DNA from: CAYPTY01 sp964413935
GTDB lineage: Bacteria > Bacteroidota > Rhodothermia > Balneolales > Balneolaceae
Length of the DNA: 64,000 bases
Assembly (NCBI GenBank): GCA_964413935.1
Contig: CAYPTY010000013.1
Span: forward strand, 1-64,000
Direction of reading: 5' to 3'
Shown here: positions 48,536-58,065 of the stretch, piece by piece
How positions within the stretch are numbered: the stretch's first letter is position 1
Layout of the letters: every line of letters starts with the position of its first letter
The notes under the pieces: model-generated
Seen by the model: the letters and a program-made list of their open reading frames with translations, nothing else
What the model was told of the DNA's origin: nothing
The model's database searches: none
Program-made: the position numbers and the translations under genes

Positions 48536-50749
48536 ATGGTGATGAAAACAACGCTTTCGGAACAGATCATTAAGAGTATCGGGGATGGATCGCATGGAGA
48601 CCCCTTTTCCGTGCTGGGCCTTCATAAAATTGAGAAAGGTAAGACTGAAGTAATTTCCCTCAGGGTTTTTAACCCATTTGCTGAGCATATTACTGCATTA
48701 GTTGGGAATAATAGCTACGAACTGCAGCGCATTTCTGAAGATGGACTTTTTGAATATGTATTCTCTAGACGCAAAAATTACTTCGGGTATTCCCTGAGTG
48801 TTACCACCAAAGATGGTGAGACCTACGAAACAGCCGATCCCTATGCCTTCGGGCCTCAGCTCAGTGATTTTGATCTACAGCTTTGGGGCGAGGGAAAACA
48901 CCATCAGTCCTATCATTTTATGGGTGCTCATCCCAAAGAAGTGGATGGGGTAAAAGGAACTCATTTTGTAGTGGCCGCACCATCAGCGCGACGAGTTAGC
49001 GTAATAGGATCGTTCAATGGCTGGGACGGTCGCATACACCGAATGAGAAAACACCATGATCAGGGATTATGGGAGCTGTTCATTCCTTTGGTAAGTGTTG
49101 GTGATTACTACAAGTTTGAATTATTAAGCCCGGTTCAGAACCCGCCACTGAAAAAATCAGACCCCTACGCATTCAGGACAGAACTGAGACCCGGCACGGC
49201 GTCTATCGTTCATGAACCAAATGGCTACAAATGGGGTGATAAAAAATGGGTGGAGAATCGTCAGAAAAAGCAAGCCCATGATGGTCCCATTTCAGTTTAT
49301 GAGATTCATGCCGGTTCATGGAAAAGAGTACCCGGAGAAGATCCCGGATTTCTGACTTACCGGGATCTTGCAGACGAGCTGGTTCCTTACGTCAAAGAAA
49401 TGGGCTACACCCATGTGGAACTGCTTCCCATCGCTGAACACCCTTATGATCCTTCATGGGGCTATCAGATTACCGGTTATTTTGCCCCTACCAGCCGATT
49501 CGGGGAGCCGGAAGATTTCATGTATTTCGTAGATCAATGCCACCGGCACGATATTGGCGTAATTGTGGATTGGGTACCGGCCCATTTTGCCAAGGATGAT
49601 CACGGCCTGCGTCGCTTTGACGGCACCGGGCTATTTGAACATGATGACCCGCGCCAAGGGGAGCATAAAGACTGGGGAACCTGCATCTTCAATTATGGTC
49701 GCACGGAAGTTCAGAATTTTCTGATATCAAATGCCCTTTACTGGTGCGATAAGTTCCACATCGACGGACTGCGAGTGGACGCTGTAGCTTCAATGCTGTA
49801 TTTGGATTATTCCCGGGAGGAGGGCGACTGGATTCCAAACAAATACGGTGGCCGCGAAAATATTGAAGCCATCGACTTTCTGCGCACTTTCAATGATGTA
49901 GTTCATGAGCATTTCCCCGGTACGCTCACTTTTGCAGAGGAATCTACTTCCTGGGGTGGGGTTTCAAGGCCCACACACAGTGGCGGACTTGGATTCGATT
50001 TCAAATGGAATATGGGCTGGATGAACGATACCCTCAGTTACATCGAAAAAGATCCCATCTACCGAAAATATCATCAGGATCAACTCACCTTTTCCCTGAT
50101 CTACGCCTTCTCCGAAAATTTTATACTGCCCTTTTCCCATGATGAAGTGGTGCATATGAAGCGGAATATGGTCAGCAAGATGCCCGGTGACGACTGGCAA
50201 AAATTCGCAAACCTGCGGTTACTGTTAACATATATGTACGCTCATCCCGGAAAAAAACTGCTGTTCATGGGCACGGAATTCGGGCAATGGGATGAATGGT
50301 CGGAAGCAAAATCTCTCGACTGGCACCTGCTGGAATGGGATATTCATAGTGGATTGCAAACCTATGTTCAGGATTTGAATAAGCTATACAAGAAAGAGGC
50401 TTCCCTCTATGAAGTCGACGATGAATGGCGTGGTTTTGAATGGATTGATTTTTCCGATGCAGATAACAGCATTCTTTCTTTCGTAAGAAGAGGCAAAAAT
50501 CCTGACGACTTCACCGTATGCATACTGAATTTCACTCCCACGCCTCACAACCAGTATAAAATCGGGGCACCGGCGCCGGGAGAATATGACATAATCATAA
50601 ACAGCGATTCTGAGTTTTACGGGGGCAGCAATGCTGGCGATAAATTGGCGATTGCATACGAAGGGGAGTGGCATAATCAACCCGCGCATATGTTCATCAA
50701 CATACCACCGCTGGCAGGAATCATTTTAAAACCAAAAAGCAGTATTTAG
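48536..50749 (+). CDS. glgB: 1,4-alpha-glucan branching enzyme
   Basis: GH13 enzyme that makes alpha-1,6 branches. It has an N-terminal domain, then a CBM48 domain (FVVAAPSARRVSVIGSFNGW), then the catalytic barrel with the nucleophile Asp in DGLRVDAVASMLYLDYSR (about residue 415), the acid/base Glu in FAEESTSW (about 467) and LPFSHDEVVH. 737 residues. The ATG at 48536 is followed by another ATG two codons later. malQ starts 3 bases after the stop, so both are in one unit, and comA and GT5 follow in the same direction. Confidence 0.96.
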   Translation: MVMKTTLSEQIIKSIGDGSHGDPFSVLGLHKIEKGKTEVISLRVFNPFAEHITALVGNNSYELQRISEDGLFEYVFSRRKNYFGYSLSVTTKDGETYETADPYAFGPQLSDFDLQLWGEGKHHQSYHFMGAHPKEVDGVKGTHFVVAAPSARRVSVIGSFNGWDGRIHRMRKHHDQGLWELFIPLVSVGDYYKFELLSPVQNPPLKKSDPYAFRTELRPGTASIVHEPNGYKWGDKKWVENRQKKQAHDGPISVYEIHAGSWKRVPGEDPGFLTYRDLADELVPYVKEMGYTHVELLPIAEHPYDPSWGYQITGYFAPTSRFGEPEDFMYFVDQCHRHDIGVIVDWVPAHFAKDDHGLRRFDGTGLFEHDDPRQGEHKDWGTCIFNYGRTEVQNFLISNALYWCDKFHIDGLRVDAVASMLYLDYSREEGDWIPNKYGGRENIEAIDFLRTFNDVVHEHFPGTLTFAEESTSWGGVSRPTHSGGLGFDFKWNMGWMNDTLSYIEKDPIYRKYHQDQLTFSLIYAFSENFILPFSHDEVVHMKRNMVSKMPGDDWQKFANLRLLLTYMYAHPGKKLLFMGTEFGQWDEWSEAKSLDWHLLEWDIHSGLQTYVQDLNKLYKKEASLYEVDDEWRGFEWIDFSDADNSILSFVRRGKNPDDFTVCILNFTPTPHNQYKIGAPAPGEYDIIINSDSEFYGGSNAGDKLAIAYEGEWHNQPAHMFINIPPLAGIILKPKSSI

Positions 50750-50752
50750 TTA

Positions 50753-52249
50753 ATGAGATTTCCAAGATCCGCAGGAACACTCCTGCATCCTACCTCTCTT
50801 CCGGGTGATTTCGGAATCGGAGATTTTGGACCAGAAGCCCGCAATTTTATCAAATTCTTAACCGATACGGGCCAGAGTATCTGGCAGGTATTACCGCTGA
50901 CTCCCACCGGTTATGGAAACTCACCCTATGCCAGTTATTCCGCTTTTGCAGGTAATGTATACCTCATCAGCCCGGAATTACTCCACCAAAAAGGACTACT
51001 GACCGAAGAGCAATTGGATACGGCCAGGATTCAGGGGGGAGTACAAGTCGATTATGAGCATGCTTTCCAGCACAAAGACCGGCTTTTTGAAATAGCCGCT
51101 GAAAATTTCTTCGATACAGCCGGGAAAGCAGAAGTGAAAGCTTTTGAAGCCTTTAAGACCGATCACCAGAGCTGGCTTGACGACTACGTACTCTTTATGG
51201 TTTGCTTTTTGAACAGCGATAAAAAACCCTGGAATTTATGGGACGAAGCACTGGCCGGACGTGATGAAAAGGCGCTGAAAGAATTTGCTGCTGAACATGA
51301 AAATGAAATCCGCCATCAATACTGGTTGCAGTTCGAATTCTATAATCAGTGGCTGGAACTGAAGGAATATGCCAATGAAAGGGGTGTCCGCATAATCGGA
51401 GATATTCCCATTTTTGTGGATCATAACTCCGCTGATGTTTGGGCCAATCCTGAATTTTTTGAGGTGGATGAAAAAGGAAATCGCAAGCTGGTGGCTGGTG
51501 TCCCGCCCGACTATTTCAGTGAAACCGGTCAACTTTGGGGAAATCCACTTTACAAATGGGATGCCATGGAAAAGGACGGATTCAGCTGGTGGGTAGCCCG
51601 ATTTAAGCACATGTTTTTTCTCTGTGATGCCATTCGTGTGGACCATTTTCGCGGATTTGAAGCCTACTGGGAAGTCAAGGCATCCGAAAAGACCGCGATC
51701 AAAGGACGCTGGGTAAAAGGACCCGGTTATAAGCTATTTGATAAAATCATGGAAGAATGCGGGGAAGTACCCATGATAGCGGAAGACCTTGGTGTGATGA
51801 CCCCTGAAGTGGAAGAACTCAGGGATCACTATAATTTTCCGGGTATGAAGATTATTCAGTTTGCTTTCGATGCAGATTCTAAAAATGCCTTCCTTCCCCA
51901 TAATTACAGCCAGAATTGCGTTACCTACAGTGGTACGCATGATAATGATACCTCAATTGGCTGGTTCAATGCTGCACCGGAACATGAAAAACATCATGCA
52001 CGAACCTACTGTAAATCGGATGGCAGTGAAATTAACTGGGACTTCATTCGTTTGGGATTACTGTCGGTGGCCGATCAGGCTATTTTTTCTCTTCAGGATT
52101 TCATGAGTCTGGATACTGAACACCGGGTAAATTTTCCGGGAACCGTTGACGGTAACTGGCTCTGGAGATATACCACAGATATGCTGAAGCAGGTTGACGG
52201 GGAAAGAATCCGAAAATTAATTGAACTGGGTAATCGCTTACCCTCCTAA
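50753..52249 (+). CDS. malQ: 4-alpha-glucanotransferase
   Basis: GH77 enzyme that moves glucan segments between alpha-1,4-chains. Marks: the N-terminal RSAGTLLHPTSLPGDFGIGD, GDIPIFVDHNSADVWAN, FRVDHFRGFEAYW with the catalytic Asp, IAEDLGVMTPEVEEL with the acid Glu, and YSGTHDNDT. 498 residues, compact form as in plant DPE1 and many bacteria. Tightly linked to glgB. Confidence 0.96.
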   Translation: MRFPRSAGTLLHPTSLPGDFGIGDFGPEARNFIKFLTDTGQSIWQVLPLTPTGYGNSPYASYSAFAGNVYLISPELLHQKGLLTEEQLDTARIQGGVQVDYEHAFQHKDRLFEIAAENFFDTAGKAEVKAFEAFKTDHQSWLDDYVLFMVCFLNSDKKPWNLWDEALAGRDEKALKEFAAEHENEIRHQYWLQFEFYNQWLELKEYANERGVRIIGDIPIFVDHNSADVWANPEFFEVDEKGNRKLVAGVPPDYFSETGQLWGNPLYKWDAMEKDGFSWWVARFKHMFFLCDAIRVDHFRGFEAYWEVKASEKTAIKGRWVKGPGYKLFDKIMEECGEVPMIAEDLGVMTPEVEELRDHYNFPGMKIIQFAFDADSKNAFLPHNYSQNCVTYSGTHDNDTSIGWFNAAPEHEKHHARTYCKSDGSEINWDFIRLGLLSVADQAIFSLQDFMSLDTEHRVNFPGTVDGNWLWRYTTDMLKQVDGERIRKLIELGNRLPS

Positions 52250-52314
52250 AATTGAGTTTTTTCATCCTAAGGTACCTTTTTGTATCTTACAAGCTTTGAT
52301 TTCATTCGCTAAAC

Positions 52315-53133
52315 ATGCCGTTTTCTCTAAATCATTTACCCCACCGCACGGTTAAGCCCAGGGACAAAGGAATCACACTCGCATTGGACAAAGGATTCAG
52401 TGTTCGTCAAGTGGAAGATTTTATTGAGACCTGCGCTGACTATGTGGACATTGTAAAATTCGGCTGGGGAACCAGCTACATTACTAACCGCCTTGAAGAA
52501 AAGCTGGCTGTATACCGTGATGCAGGATTACCTGTGTATTTCGGTGGTACACTATTTGAAGCTTATGCTATGCGTGATCAGCTCGATGATTACAAAAAGC
52601 TGCTCAAGGAATACGATATTGAGATGGTTGAAGTCTCAAATGGTACCATCTGGCTTTCTGATCTGAAAAAACAGGAAATCATAAAAGATTTCAGCCAGGA
52701 CTTTACCGTGCTCTCCGAAGTGGGCAGTAAAAACCCAAATGAAATCATGCCTCCCTATCGCTGGGTGGAAATCATAAAAGCGGAACTGGAAGCCGGTGCT
52801 CAAAAGATTATTTGCGAAGCAAGAGAAAGCGGTACGGTTGGTGTTTTCAGGCCTAATGGCGAAGTCAGATCCGGACTGATTGATGAGATTGCTCATGAAA
52901 TTCCGGTTGATGATCTGATTTTTGAAGCACCCCAAAAAGAACAGCAGGTCTGGTTTATCCGAAAATTCGGTTCTAATGTGAATCTCGGGAATATCGATCC
53001 GAATGAGGTTATCTCACTGGAAACCATTCGTCAGGGACTCCGGGGCGATACGCTTCTTGACTTCTATTCCGTTGATCATGATGACGTAGATCAGGCTATT
53101 GAACCAAATACTAAATCTGGAGAAGACGTTTAA
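52315..53133 (+). CDS. comA: Phosphosulfolactate synthase, ComA family
   Basis: Adds sulfite to phosphoenolpyruvate to give (2R)-phosphosulfolactate. The TIM-barrel family pattern is seen: PRDKGITLALDKGF, YVDIVKFGWGTSYI, GGTLFEAYAMRDQ, VEVSNGTIWL, LSEVGSKNP, KIICEARESGTVGVF and VNLGNIDPNEVISLETIRQGLRGDTL. 272 residues, usual size. It lies 65 bases after malQ and 3 bases before the GT5-like gene, so it is embedded in the glucan genes. Its pathway partner comB is at 22392. Confidence 0.94.
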   Translation: MPFSLNHLPHRTVKPRDKGITLALDKGFSVRQVEDFIETCADYVDIVKFGWGTSYITNRLEEKLAVYRDAGLPVYFGGTLFEAYAMRDQLDDYKKLLKEYDIEMVEVSNGTIWLSDLKKQEIIKDFSQDFTVLSEVGSKNPNEIMPPYRWVEIIKAELEAGAQKIICEARESGTVGVFRPNGEVRSGLIDEIAHEIPVDDLIFEAPQKEQQVWFIRKFGSNVNLGNIDPNEVISLETIRQGLRGDTLLDFYSVDHDDVDQAIEPNTKSGEDV

Positions 53134-53136
53134 CAT

Positions 53137-53949
53137 ATGAAAATCCTATACGCTGCAGCTGAAATCTCTCCCTTTGCACGCATGACATACACCGCCGACC
53201 TGCTCCGGTTTCTGCCGGCATCTCTGCAGGATAAAGGGTATGAAATCCGCATTTTACTTCCCAAATACGGCACCATAAACGATCGCCGTAACCGACTTCA
53301 TGAGGTTATCCGACTTTCCGGCATTGAAGTGGAGGTAGGTGAGAACAAAGAGAGTATGAAAATCAAAGTTGCCAGTATCCCCAATGCAAAATTGCAGGTT
53401 TACTTCCTGGACAACGATACCTACTTCAAAAGAAAAGGCCTGTTCAAAAAACAGGACAGCGGCGAATTTTATAAAGACAATGATGAAAGAGTGGCCTTCT
53501 ACAATAAAGGGGTACTCGAAACGGTTATCAAACTTGGCTGGAAACCGGATATCATCCACTGCCACGACTGGCCAGCGGGCTTAATTCCCATGCTGGTTAA
53601 AACCAAATACAAAGACAACCCATTGTTTGATAACACACAGATTGTGTACAATCTCCATCATGCTGAAAATGAAGGACATTTTGACAATCCGCGCGTTCTG
53701 GAACTGCTTGGTTTGCCTGAAGATGTGGACCTTGGTTCTCTCACGGATGAAGGTAAAGTGGATCTCCTAAAACTTGGCCTCAAATACAGTGATCATGTGG
53801 TTACCGGTAACAACCTGCGCGATGAGTTTGATGATCTGTTTAAAGAAATGTCAGTAAAGCCTCATCAGATTCAGGGCTCACCGGAAGATGTTTCAGCCAA
53901 GTTTGCCGAATATTACCAGCAGATCGCTGATAAAATCGAAACAGAATAA
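53137..53949 (+). CDS. Glycogen-synthase-like protein consisting of the GT5 N-terminal domain only
   Basis: 270 residues matching the N-terminal Rossmann domain of bacterial glycogen/starch synthase: MKILYAAAEISPFA start, PDIIHCHDWPAGLIPMLVKT and TQIVYNLHHAENEGHF. The C-terminal GT-B domain (about 200 residues with the KPxxxSR and nucleotide sites) is absent. The ADP-glucose-binding KTGGLADV of the family is replaced by ARMTYTADLL right after SPF. So the normal enzyme chemistry looks unlikely. Stand-alone short members are known in Bacteroidota genomes. It is linked to glgB, malQ and comA. A regulatory or scaffold role, or pairing with a second protein, is possible. Confidence 0.85.
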   Translation: MKILYAAAEISPFARMTYTADLLRFLPASLQDKGYEIRILLPKYGTINDRRNRLHEVIRLSGIEVEVGENKESMKIKVASIPNAKLQVYFLDNDTYFKRKGLFKKQDSGEFYKDNDERVAFYNKGVLETVIKLGWKPDIIHCHDWPAGLIPMLVKTKYKDNPLFDNTQIVYNLHHAENEGHFDNPRVLELLGLPEDVDLGSLTDEGKVDLLKLGLKYSDHVVTGNNLRDEFDDLFKEMSVKPHQIQGSPEDVSAKFAEYYQQIADKIETE

Positions 53950-53977
53950 TCCTGTACTCACAATCCTGAACTCAACA

Positions 53978-55186
53978 GTGAAAAAGGTCAGAACTGCACG
54001 ACTGCCGCGGTTGATGCTGCCCTTACTTCTGCTTCTGGCTATCACCGGATGTAAGGAAGAACCCGGAGTGGTTGGTGAATCTTTTGTAGAAAGCTCCCAG
54101 AGCTTTCAGTTTGATACCCTGTTTGTGAATAACTTACAGCCAGAAAGTTCTAATGCTTATACAGGTAGGCTTCAGCGCATTGCCGTAGGTAATTACACCG
54201 ATCCTATTTTTGGGGATATGATTACTCGTGCTCTCGTTAAGCCCATCATCACCGATCTGATCGATCTGCAAGCTGTTTTTAACACCTCTGAAATGGAACT
54301 GCGCTTACAGTTCGATACCAGTCAGTTCTGGGGAGATACCACCGTCACCAATCAATACAATATCTACCGGGTTGAAAATCTATGGAGAGGAATTCCATGG
54401 CTGAGCGACGACCAGGTGCAGTTTAATGAGGCGGAACTGCTTGCAACCTTTGATCGCCGCCTGGAGGAAATAGTGACCATCCCCTTACCGGAGGACTGGG
54501 TCGTAGAATACGCAGCTCTTTATAATGCCGATGATGTACTCAAAGATTCCCTATTCAGTTTTGAATTTGACGGGCTGGTGATTGAACCGGTTACAGACAA
54601 CGGAGCCATTGGCTATATTAATATTGCGAATACCGTTTTTGCGGTTAAAAACCCTCTGGATACCGCGTTTGTGGAAATTCCACTGGGCGACTGGGCCTAC
54701 TCCATCGAAAGAGAAAACGCAGTAACCCCAAACGATCGCCTCATGATTAATACAAACAATGATGTATTTATTCGGGGCAATTTTTTCGATCAGCTAAGTG
54801 GCTTTGAACAAAGTAACATCGTCAAGGCTGAACTGGTTCTTTACAGGGATACCCTCACCCTGCAGAATAATCTTCCTGCCGGTCACGTCCGGCCAAAACC
54901 CAATTTTCTGCTTGCACATCAAAACATTGATCTGGATCCGATCTATGAGTTCAGTATCAGCGGAGGGGATTCACTCGGCCGCCCCGATGATGTATATGAG
55001 GCATACCGCTTCAATCTGACAGCCTATGTAAATCGCTATCTTTTCGGGGATGGACTGGATGATGATTTCTATTTCACCATTTTTGAGCGAACCGGAGTAG
55101 TGAGAAGTGAATTACTGCATGACAGCAGTACCGGTGATGCAGACCGGCGGCCAATTGTCATTATCACACGGATTGAGGAAGAATGA
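53978..55186 (+). CDS. Lipoprotein of unknown function (DUF4270-like)
   Basis: 402 residues beginning VKKVRTARLPRLMLPLL and a lipobox LAITGC (Cys near residue 22), so it is an outer- or inner-membrane lipoprotein. The mature part is beta-rich with no known catalytic motif; a repeated pattern of long strands (FQFDTLFVNNL, AELVLYRDTLTL) resembles DUF4270 proteins of Bacteroidota, which are uncharacterised. The GTG at 53978 is chosen; an upstream start at 53888 would overlap the GT5 gene and push the lipobox inward. It is translationally coupled to the next gene (ATGA overlap 55183-55186). Confidence 0.75.
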   Translation: MKKVRTARLPRLMLPLLLLLAITGCKEEPGVVGESFVESSQSFQFDTLFVNNLQPESSNAYTGRLQRIAVGNYTDPIFGDMITRALVKPIITDLIDLQAVFNTSEMELRLQFDTSQFWGDTTVTNQYNIYRVENLWRGIPWLSDDQVQFNEAELLATFDRRLEEIVTIPLPEDWVVEYAALYNADDVLKDSLFSFEFDGLVIEPVTDNGAIGYINIANTVFAVKNPLDTAFVEIPLGDWAYSIERENAVTPNDRLMINTNNDVFIRGNFFDQLSGFEQSNIVKAELVLYRDTLTLQNNLPAGHVRPKPNFLLAHQNIDLDPIYEFSISGGDSLGRPDDVYEAYRFNLTAYVNRYLFGDGLDDDFYFTIFERTGVVRSELLHDSSTGDADRRPIVIITRIEEE

Positions 55187-56493
55187 ATAAACTCCTGATC
55201 ATATCTGCCTTTCTTCTCATTACCATCCTGAACAGCAGTGATACACTGGCTCAGGTTTCTGATCCGGGTAATGCGCGCAGTGGCAGTGTATATTCCTTTT
55301 TTGGAGCCGGTCAACCTATGGATATGGGCCTGATTGAGGAAGAATCAATGGGAATATTCGGTATTTCCTATCGTGGGATTGGATCCACAGGATTTGGTAA
55401 TCCGGCATTCTTCGCACAGGGGTTTTACACTGCAGCAACAGTCTCCATCTCGGCTGAACGTTTTTCTGCTTCTGATGATCAATCTTCATCGGTCAACCGG
55501 CTGATCAATCCTAATTCTATACTTATATCCTACCCCCTTAAAGGCGGGCGACTGGGCCTGGCAACCGGTTTGTTTCCGGTTACCCGTTACCGATTCCGCA
55601 TATTTCAGGATGGAAGTGCCCAAAACGGCCCCGATGATCCTATACAGTTTTCACTTAATGACCAGGGAGCCGGTGGTATAAATAAGTTTGAAGTTGGGCT
55701 TGGACTCAAGGTGGTGGATAACTTTTATGTGGGATGGGCCCCCAGTTTTGTGTTTGTTTCTTCTCAGCTCGAGACTCTTTTTGAAACGGATGATTTTTCT
55801 ATCGGGCAGCAGTTTACCCAGTTTAATGTCGACGGGCAGGGATTCGGAAGCCGGTTTGGGGTAGCCTGGAATATTCCGCAGCTTACAAATGAGGATGACG
55901 TGCTTACCGTTGGCGCCACCCTGAATCTGCCGGTACGCATAGATGCAAACCGAACCAAAGAGTTCGATAAATTTCTGGGTAATGATTTTGCAACGGTTGT
56001 TATCAATGAGGGACCCGGTCTGGGTTCTGGCGACATCGACCTGCCACTTGAGCTGGGTGCTGGTTTAACCTACTATCCTGGTATCTACACCAATTTCTCT
56101 GTTGAAACACAGTTTCAGCAATGGAGTCAGGCTTCCTACGATTTCAGTGCAGATGAGGAGGCGCTGCTGAAAGACCGTTTCCGCCTGGGCATTGGCGGGC
56201 AATTTCATCCCTACAGAAGGGGATCAAATAAATTTTTATCCCGCTTTAAATACAGTTTCGGTGCCAGCTACGACAACGGCCATCTCAGTATTAATGGACA
56301 AAATATAGAAACACTCTTATTTTCGGCCGGGTTTGGTATATTGTCGACCCGTTCTCGTTCCACACTGGATTTCAGTATCCTCTACGGAGTGCGCGGAACA
56401 CGTAATAATAATCTGGTAAAAGAGGACATTCTTGGCTTCAGACTGTCGGTTAATTTGACAGAACTGATGTTCATCAGACCAAAACTTCAATAA
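55183..56493 (+). CDS. Predicted outer-membrane beta-barrel protein
   Basis: 436 residues with signal peptide (LIISAFLLITILNSSDTLAQ). Repeated Gly/Phe-rich beta-strands (GIFGISYRGIGSTGFGNPAF, VDNFYVGWAPSFVFVSS, ELGAGLTYYPGIYTNFS, YSFGASYDNGHLS) suggest a FadL/PorV-like barrel. It ends RLSVNLTELMFIRPKLQ, without a terminal Phe. Coupled to the lipoprotein gene by a 4-base overlap, so the pair may form one outer-membrane complex. Confidence 0.78.
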   Translation: MNKLLIISAFLLITILNSSDTLAQVSDPGNARSGSVYSFFGAGQPMDMGLIEEESMGIFGISYRGIGSTGFGNPAFFAQGFYTAATVSISAERFSASDDQSSSVNRLINPNSILISYPLKGGRLGLATGLFPVTRYRFRIFQDGSAQNGPDDPIQFSLNDQGAGGINKFEVGLGLKVVDNFYVGWAPSFVFVSSQLETLFETDDFSIGQQFTQFNVDGQGFGSRFGVAWNIPQLTNEDDVLTVGATLNLPVRIDANRTKEFDKFLGNDFATVVINEGPGLGSGDIDLPLELGAGLTYYPGIYTNFSVETQFQQWSQASYDFSADEEALLKDRFRLGIGGQFHPYRRGSNKFLSRFKYSFGASYDNGHLSINGQNIETLLFSAGFGILSTRSRSTLDFSILYGVRGTRNNNLVKEDILGFRLSVNLTELMFIRPKLQ

Positions 56494-56560
56494 CTTAGAC
56501 GTAATAATTTATTTAACTGAGTAGTTTATATAGGTAGCTATTCAACAAACCGATTGCTTT

Positions 56561-57886
56561 ATGAAACAACTAACTATCATTCTTGGGATTCTTATTTTCG
56601 CTTCAAATGTAGTTGTAGCCGAACAGAATGAATGTGAGACTCCGGACGGACTGCCACCACTGGCGGTTTATTCCCTCTTTTATTCGAACTACAGAAACGG
56701 TGATTATGAATTTGCACTCAAGTACGGCCGCTGGATGGTTGAGTGTGAAGTCCGTGAAATCGAGGGTAACAATCGATATTCATTAGCTCGCCATTATGAG
56801 CGTATGATCAAAGCATACGAGGAAATTGCGAAGGAAAAGCAAGATCCAGCCGTAAAAGCAGCTTACATTGATACTGCACTCACTCTATTTGACACCGGTT
56901 TCGAAATTTTCAGTGACGAGGATGTTGACGAATTTGAATGGAAACTGGATAAGGGCCGGTTTGTTCAAACCAATGCTGATTTTGTTGAGGGCGGAGCAGA
57001 ACAGGCTTTTGATATCTACCGAGAGCTTTTTGAGGCCGACCCAAAACGAACTACAGAACTAGGGGAAGGGTATTATTTTCAGCTGATCCTTCAGGATATG
57101 GTGTCCAGTGGTGAAAAACAGGAAGCACTGAAAGCCATTGACACGGCCACTCCTTACATGAACGAAAAAACTGTACAGTTTGCCGAAAAGGTGAAATTCG
57201 ATTTATTCGACTCACCTGAAGAACTGATTGCTTACTGGGAGGAAGAGCTGGAAAAAGACCCTGAAAACCTGGATGTACTTCGTGAACTGAGAGACTTGTA
57301 CGAAGATCAGGACATGCGGGAAAAAGCGATTGATACCGCAATAAAGCTGTATGAATTAAATCCTACCTTTGAAAACGCCAAAACCCTTGGTCAGGTAGAA
57401 AAGAACAATGCAGACTATAATAACGCTGCCAGGTACTATGCCGAAGCATATGAAAAAGCGGAAAACGACTCGGACAAGGAAAGCATGGCACGCGAACTGG
57501 CCGGTGTGAATTTATCTCGTGAAAATCTTCAGGAAGCCAGAACCTGGGCAAGACGTGCGCTTCAGCACAATCCTAACTCAGGACAGGCTTACATACAGAT
57601 TGCAAATATTTACGGACAGAGTGTGAGCCAGTGTACAAGCGACCGAAAGCTGGATCGTAAAGACCGTGTGGTTTACTGGCTGGTGCTTGACTATCTGGAC
57701 AAAGCGAAGAATGCAGATGCATCTGTTGCTAATCAGGTTAACCGACTCTACCAAACCTATGAGCCGGTAACACCAACGCAGGAAGACAAATTCTTTGTGG
57801 GATGGAATACAGGCGATAAAATTCAGGTGGACGCCAGCCTGTATTCATGTTACGACTGGATCAGCGAAACCACTACCGTGCGCTGA
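56561..57886 (+). CDS. Exported tetratricopeptide-repeat protein
   Basis: 441 residues with a signal peptide (MKQLTIILGILIFASNVVVA). TPR-like helix pairs run through the protein (e.g. LFYSNYRNGDYEFALKYGRW, LREKAIDTAIKLYELNPTF style repeats, AARYYAEAYEKAEND, QEARTWARRALQHNPNSGQA). Cys residues at the start of the mature chain and near the end (QCTSDRKLD, YSCYDW) could form a disulfide. Probably a periplasmic scaffold. A strong hairpin terminator follows. Confidence 0.85.
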   Translation: MKQLTIILGILIFASNVVVAEQNECETPDGLPPLAVYSLFYSNYRNGDYEFALKYGRWMVECEVREIEGNNRYSLARHYERMIKAYEEIAKEKQDPAVKAAYIDTALTLFDTGFEIFSDEDVDEFEWKLDKGRFVQTNADFVEGGAEQAFDIYRELFEADPKRTTELGEGYYFQLILQDMVSSGEKQEALKAIDTATPYMNEKTVQFAEKVKFDLFDSPEELIAYWEEELEKDPENLDVLRELRDLYEDQDMREKAIDTAIKLYELNPTFENAKTLGQVEKNNADYNNAARYYAEAYEKAENDSDKESMARELAGVNLSRENLQEARTWARRALQHNPNSGQAYIQIANIYGQSVSQCTSDRKLDRKDRVVYWLVLDYLDKAKNADASVANQVNRLYQTYEPVTPTQEDKFFVGWNTGDKIQVDASLYSCYDWISETTTVR

Positions 57887-57934
57887 TTTTGTATAGTTAA
57901 AAACATTTGTATCTTCTATTATCTGATCGAAAAC

Positions 57935-57968
57935 GGTGCGGGTGATTCCCACCCGCACCCTCTTTAAT
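57935..57968 (+). terminator. Hairpin terminator after the TPR gene
   Basis: Perfect 10-bp GC-rich stem GGTGCGGGTG/CACCCGCACC (57935-57944 with 57950-57959) with a 5-base loop, followed by TCTTTAATT. The weak U run lowers certainty of intrinsic termination. Confidence 0.65.
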
Positions 57969-58065
57969 TCGCTTCCAACCACGCTCTCCCTTTTTTTACG
58001 ATAACCCTTTTTTGTACCGCAAAAACCAATGATATCGGGAGGATTGGAGCTAATCCTAAGTTTTA

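Noticed and set aside
52255..52300. AAGGTACCTT palindrome before comA as an operator
   Set aside because: Only 10 bases without a spacer, expected by chance in this much sequence.
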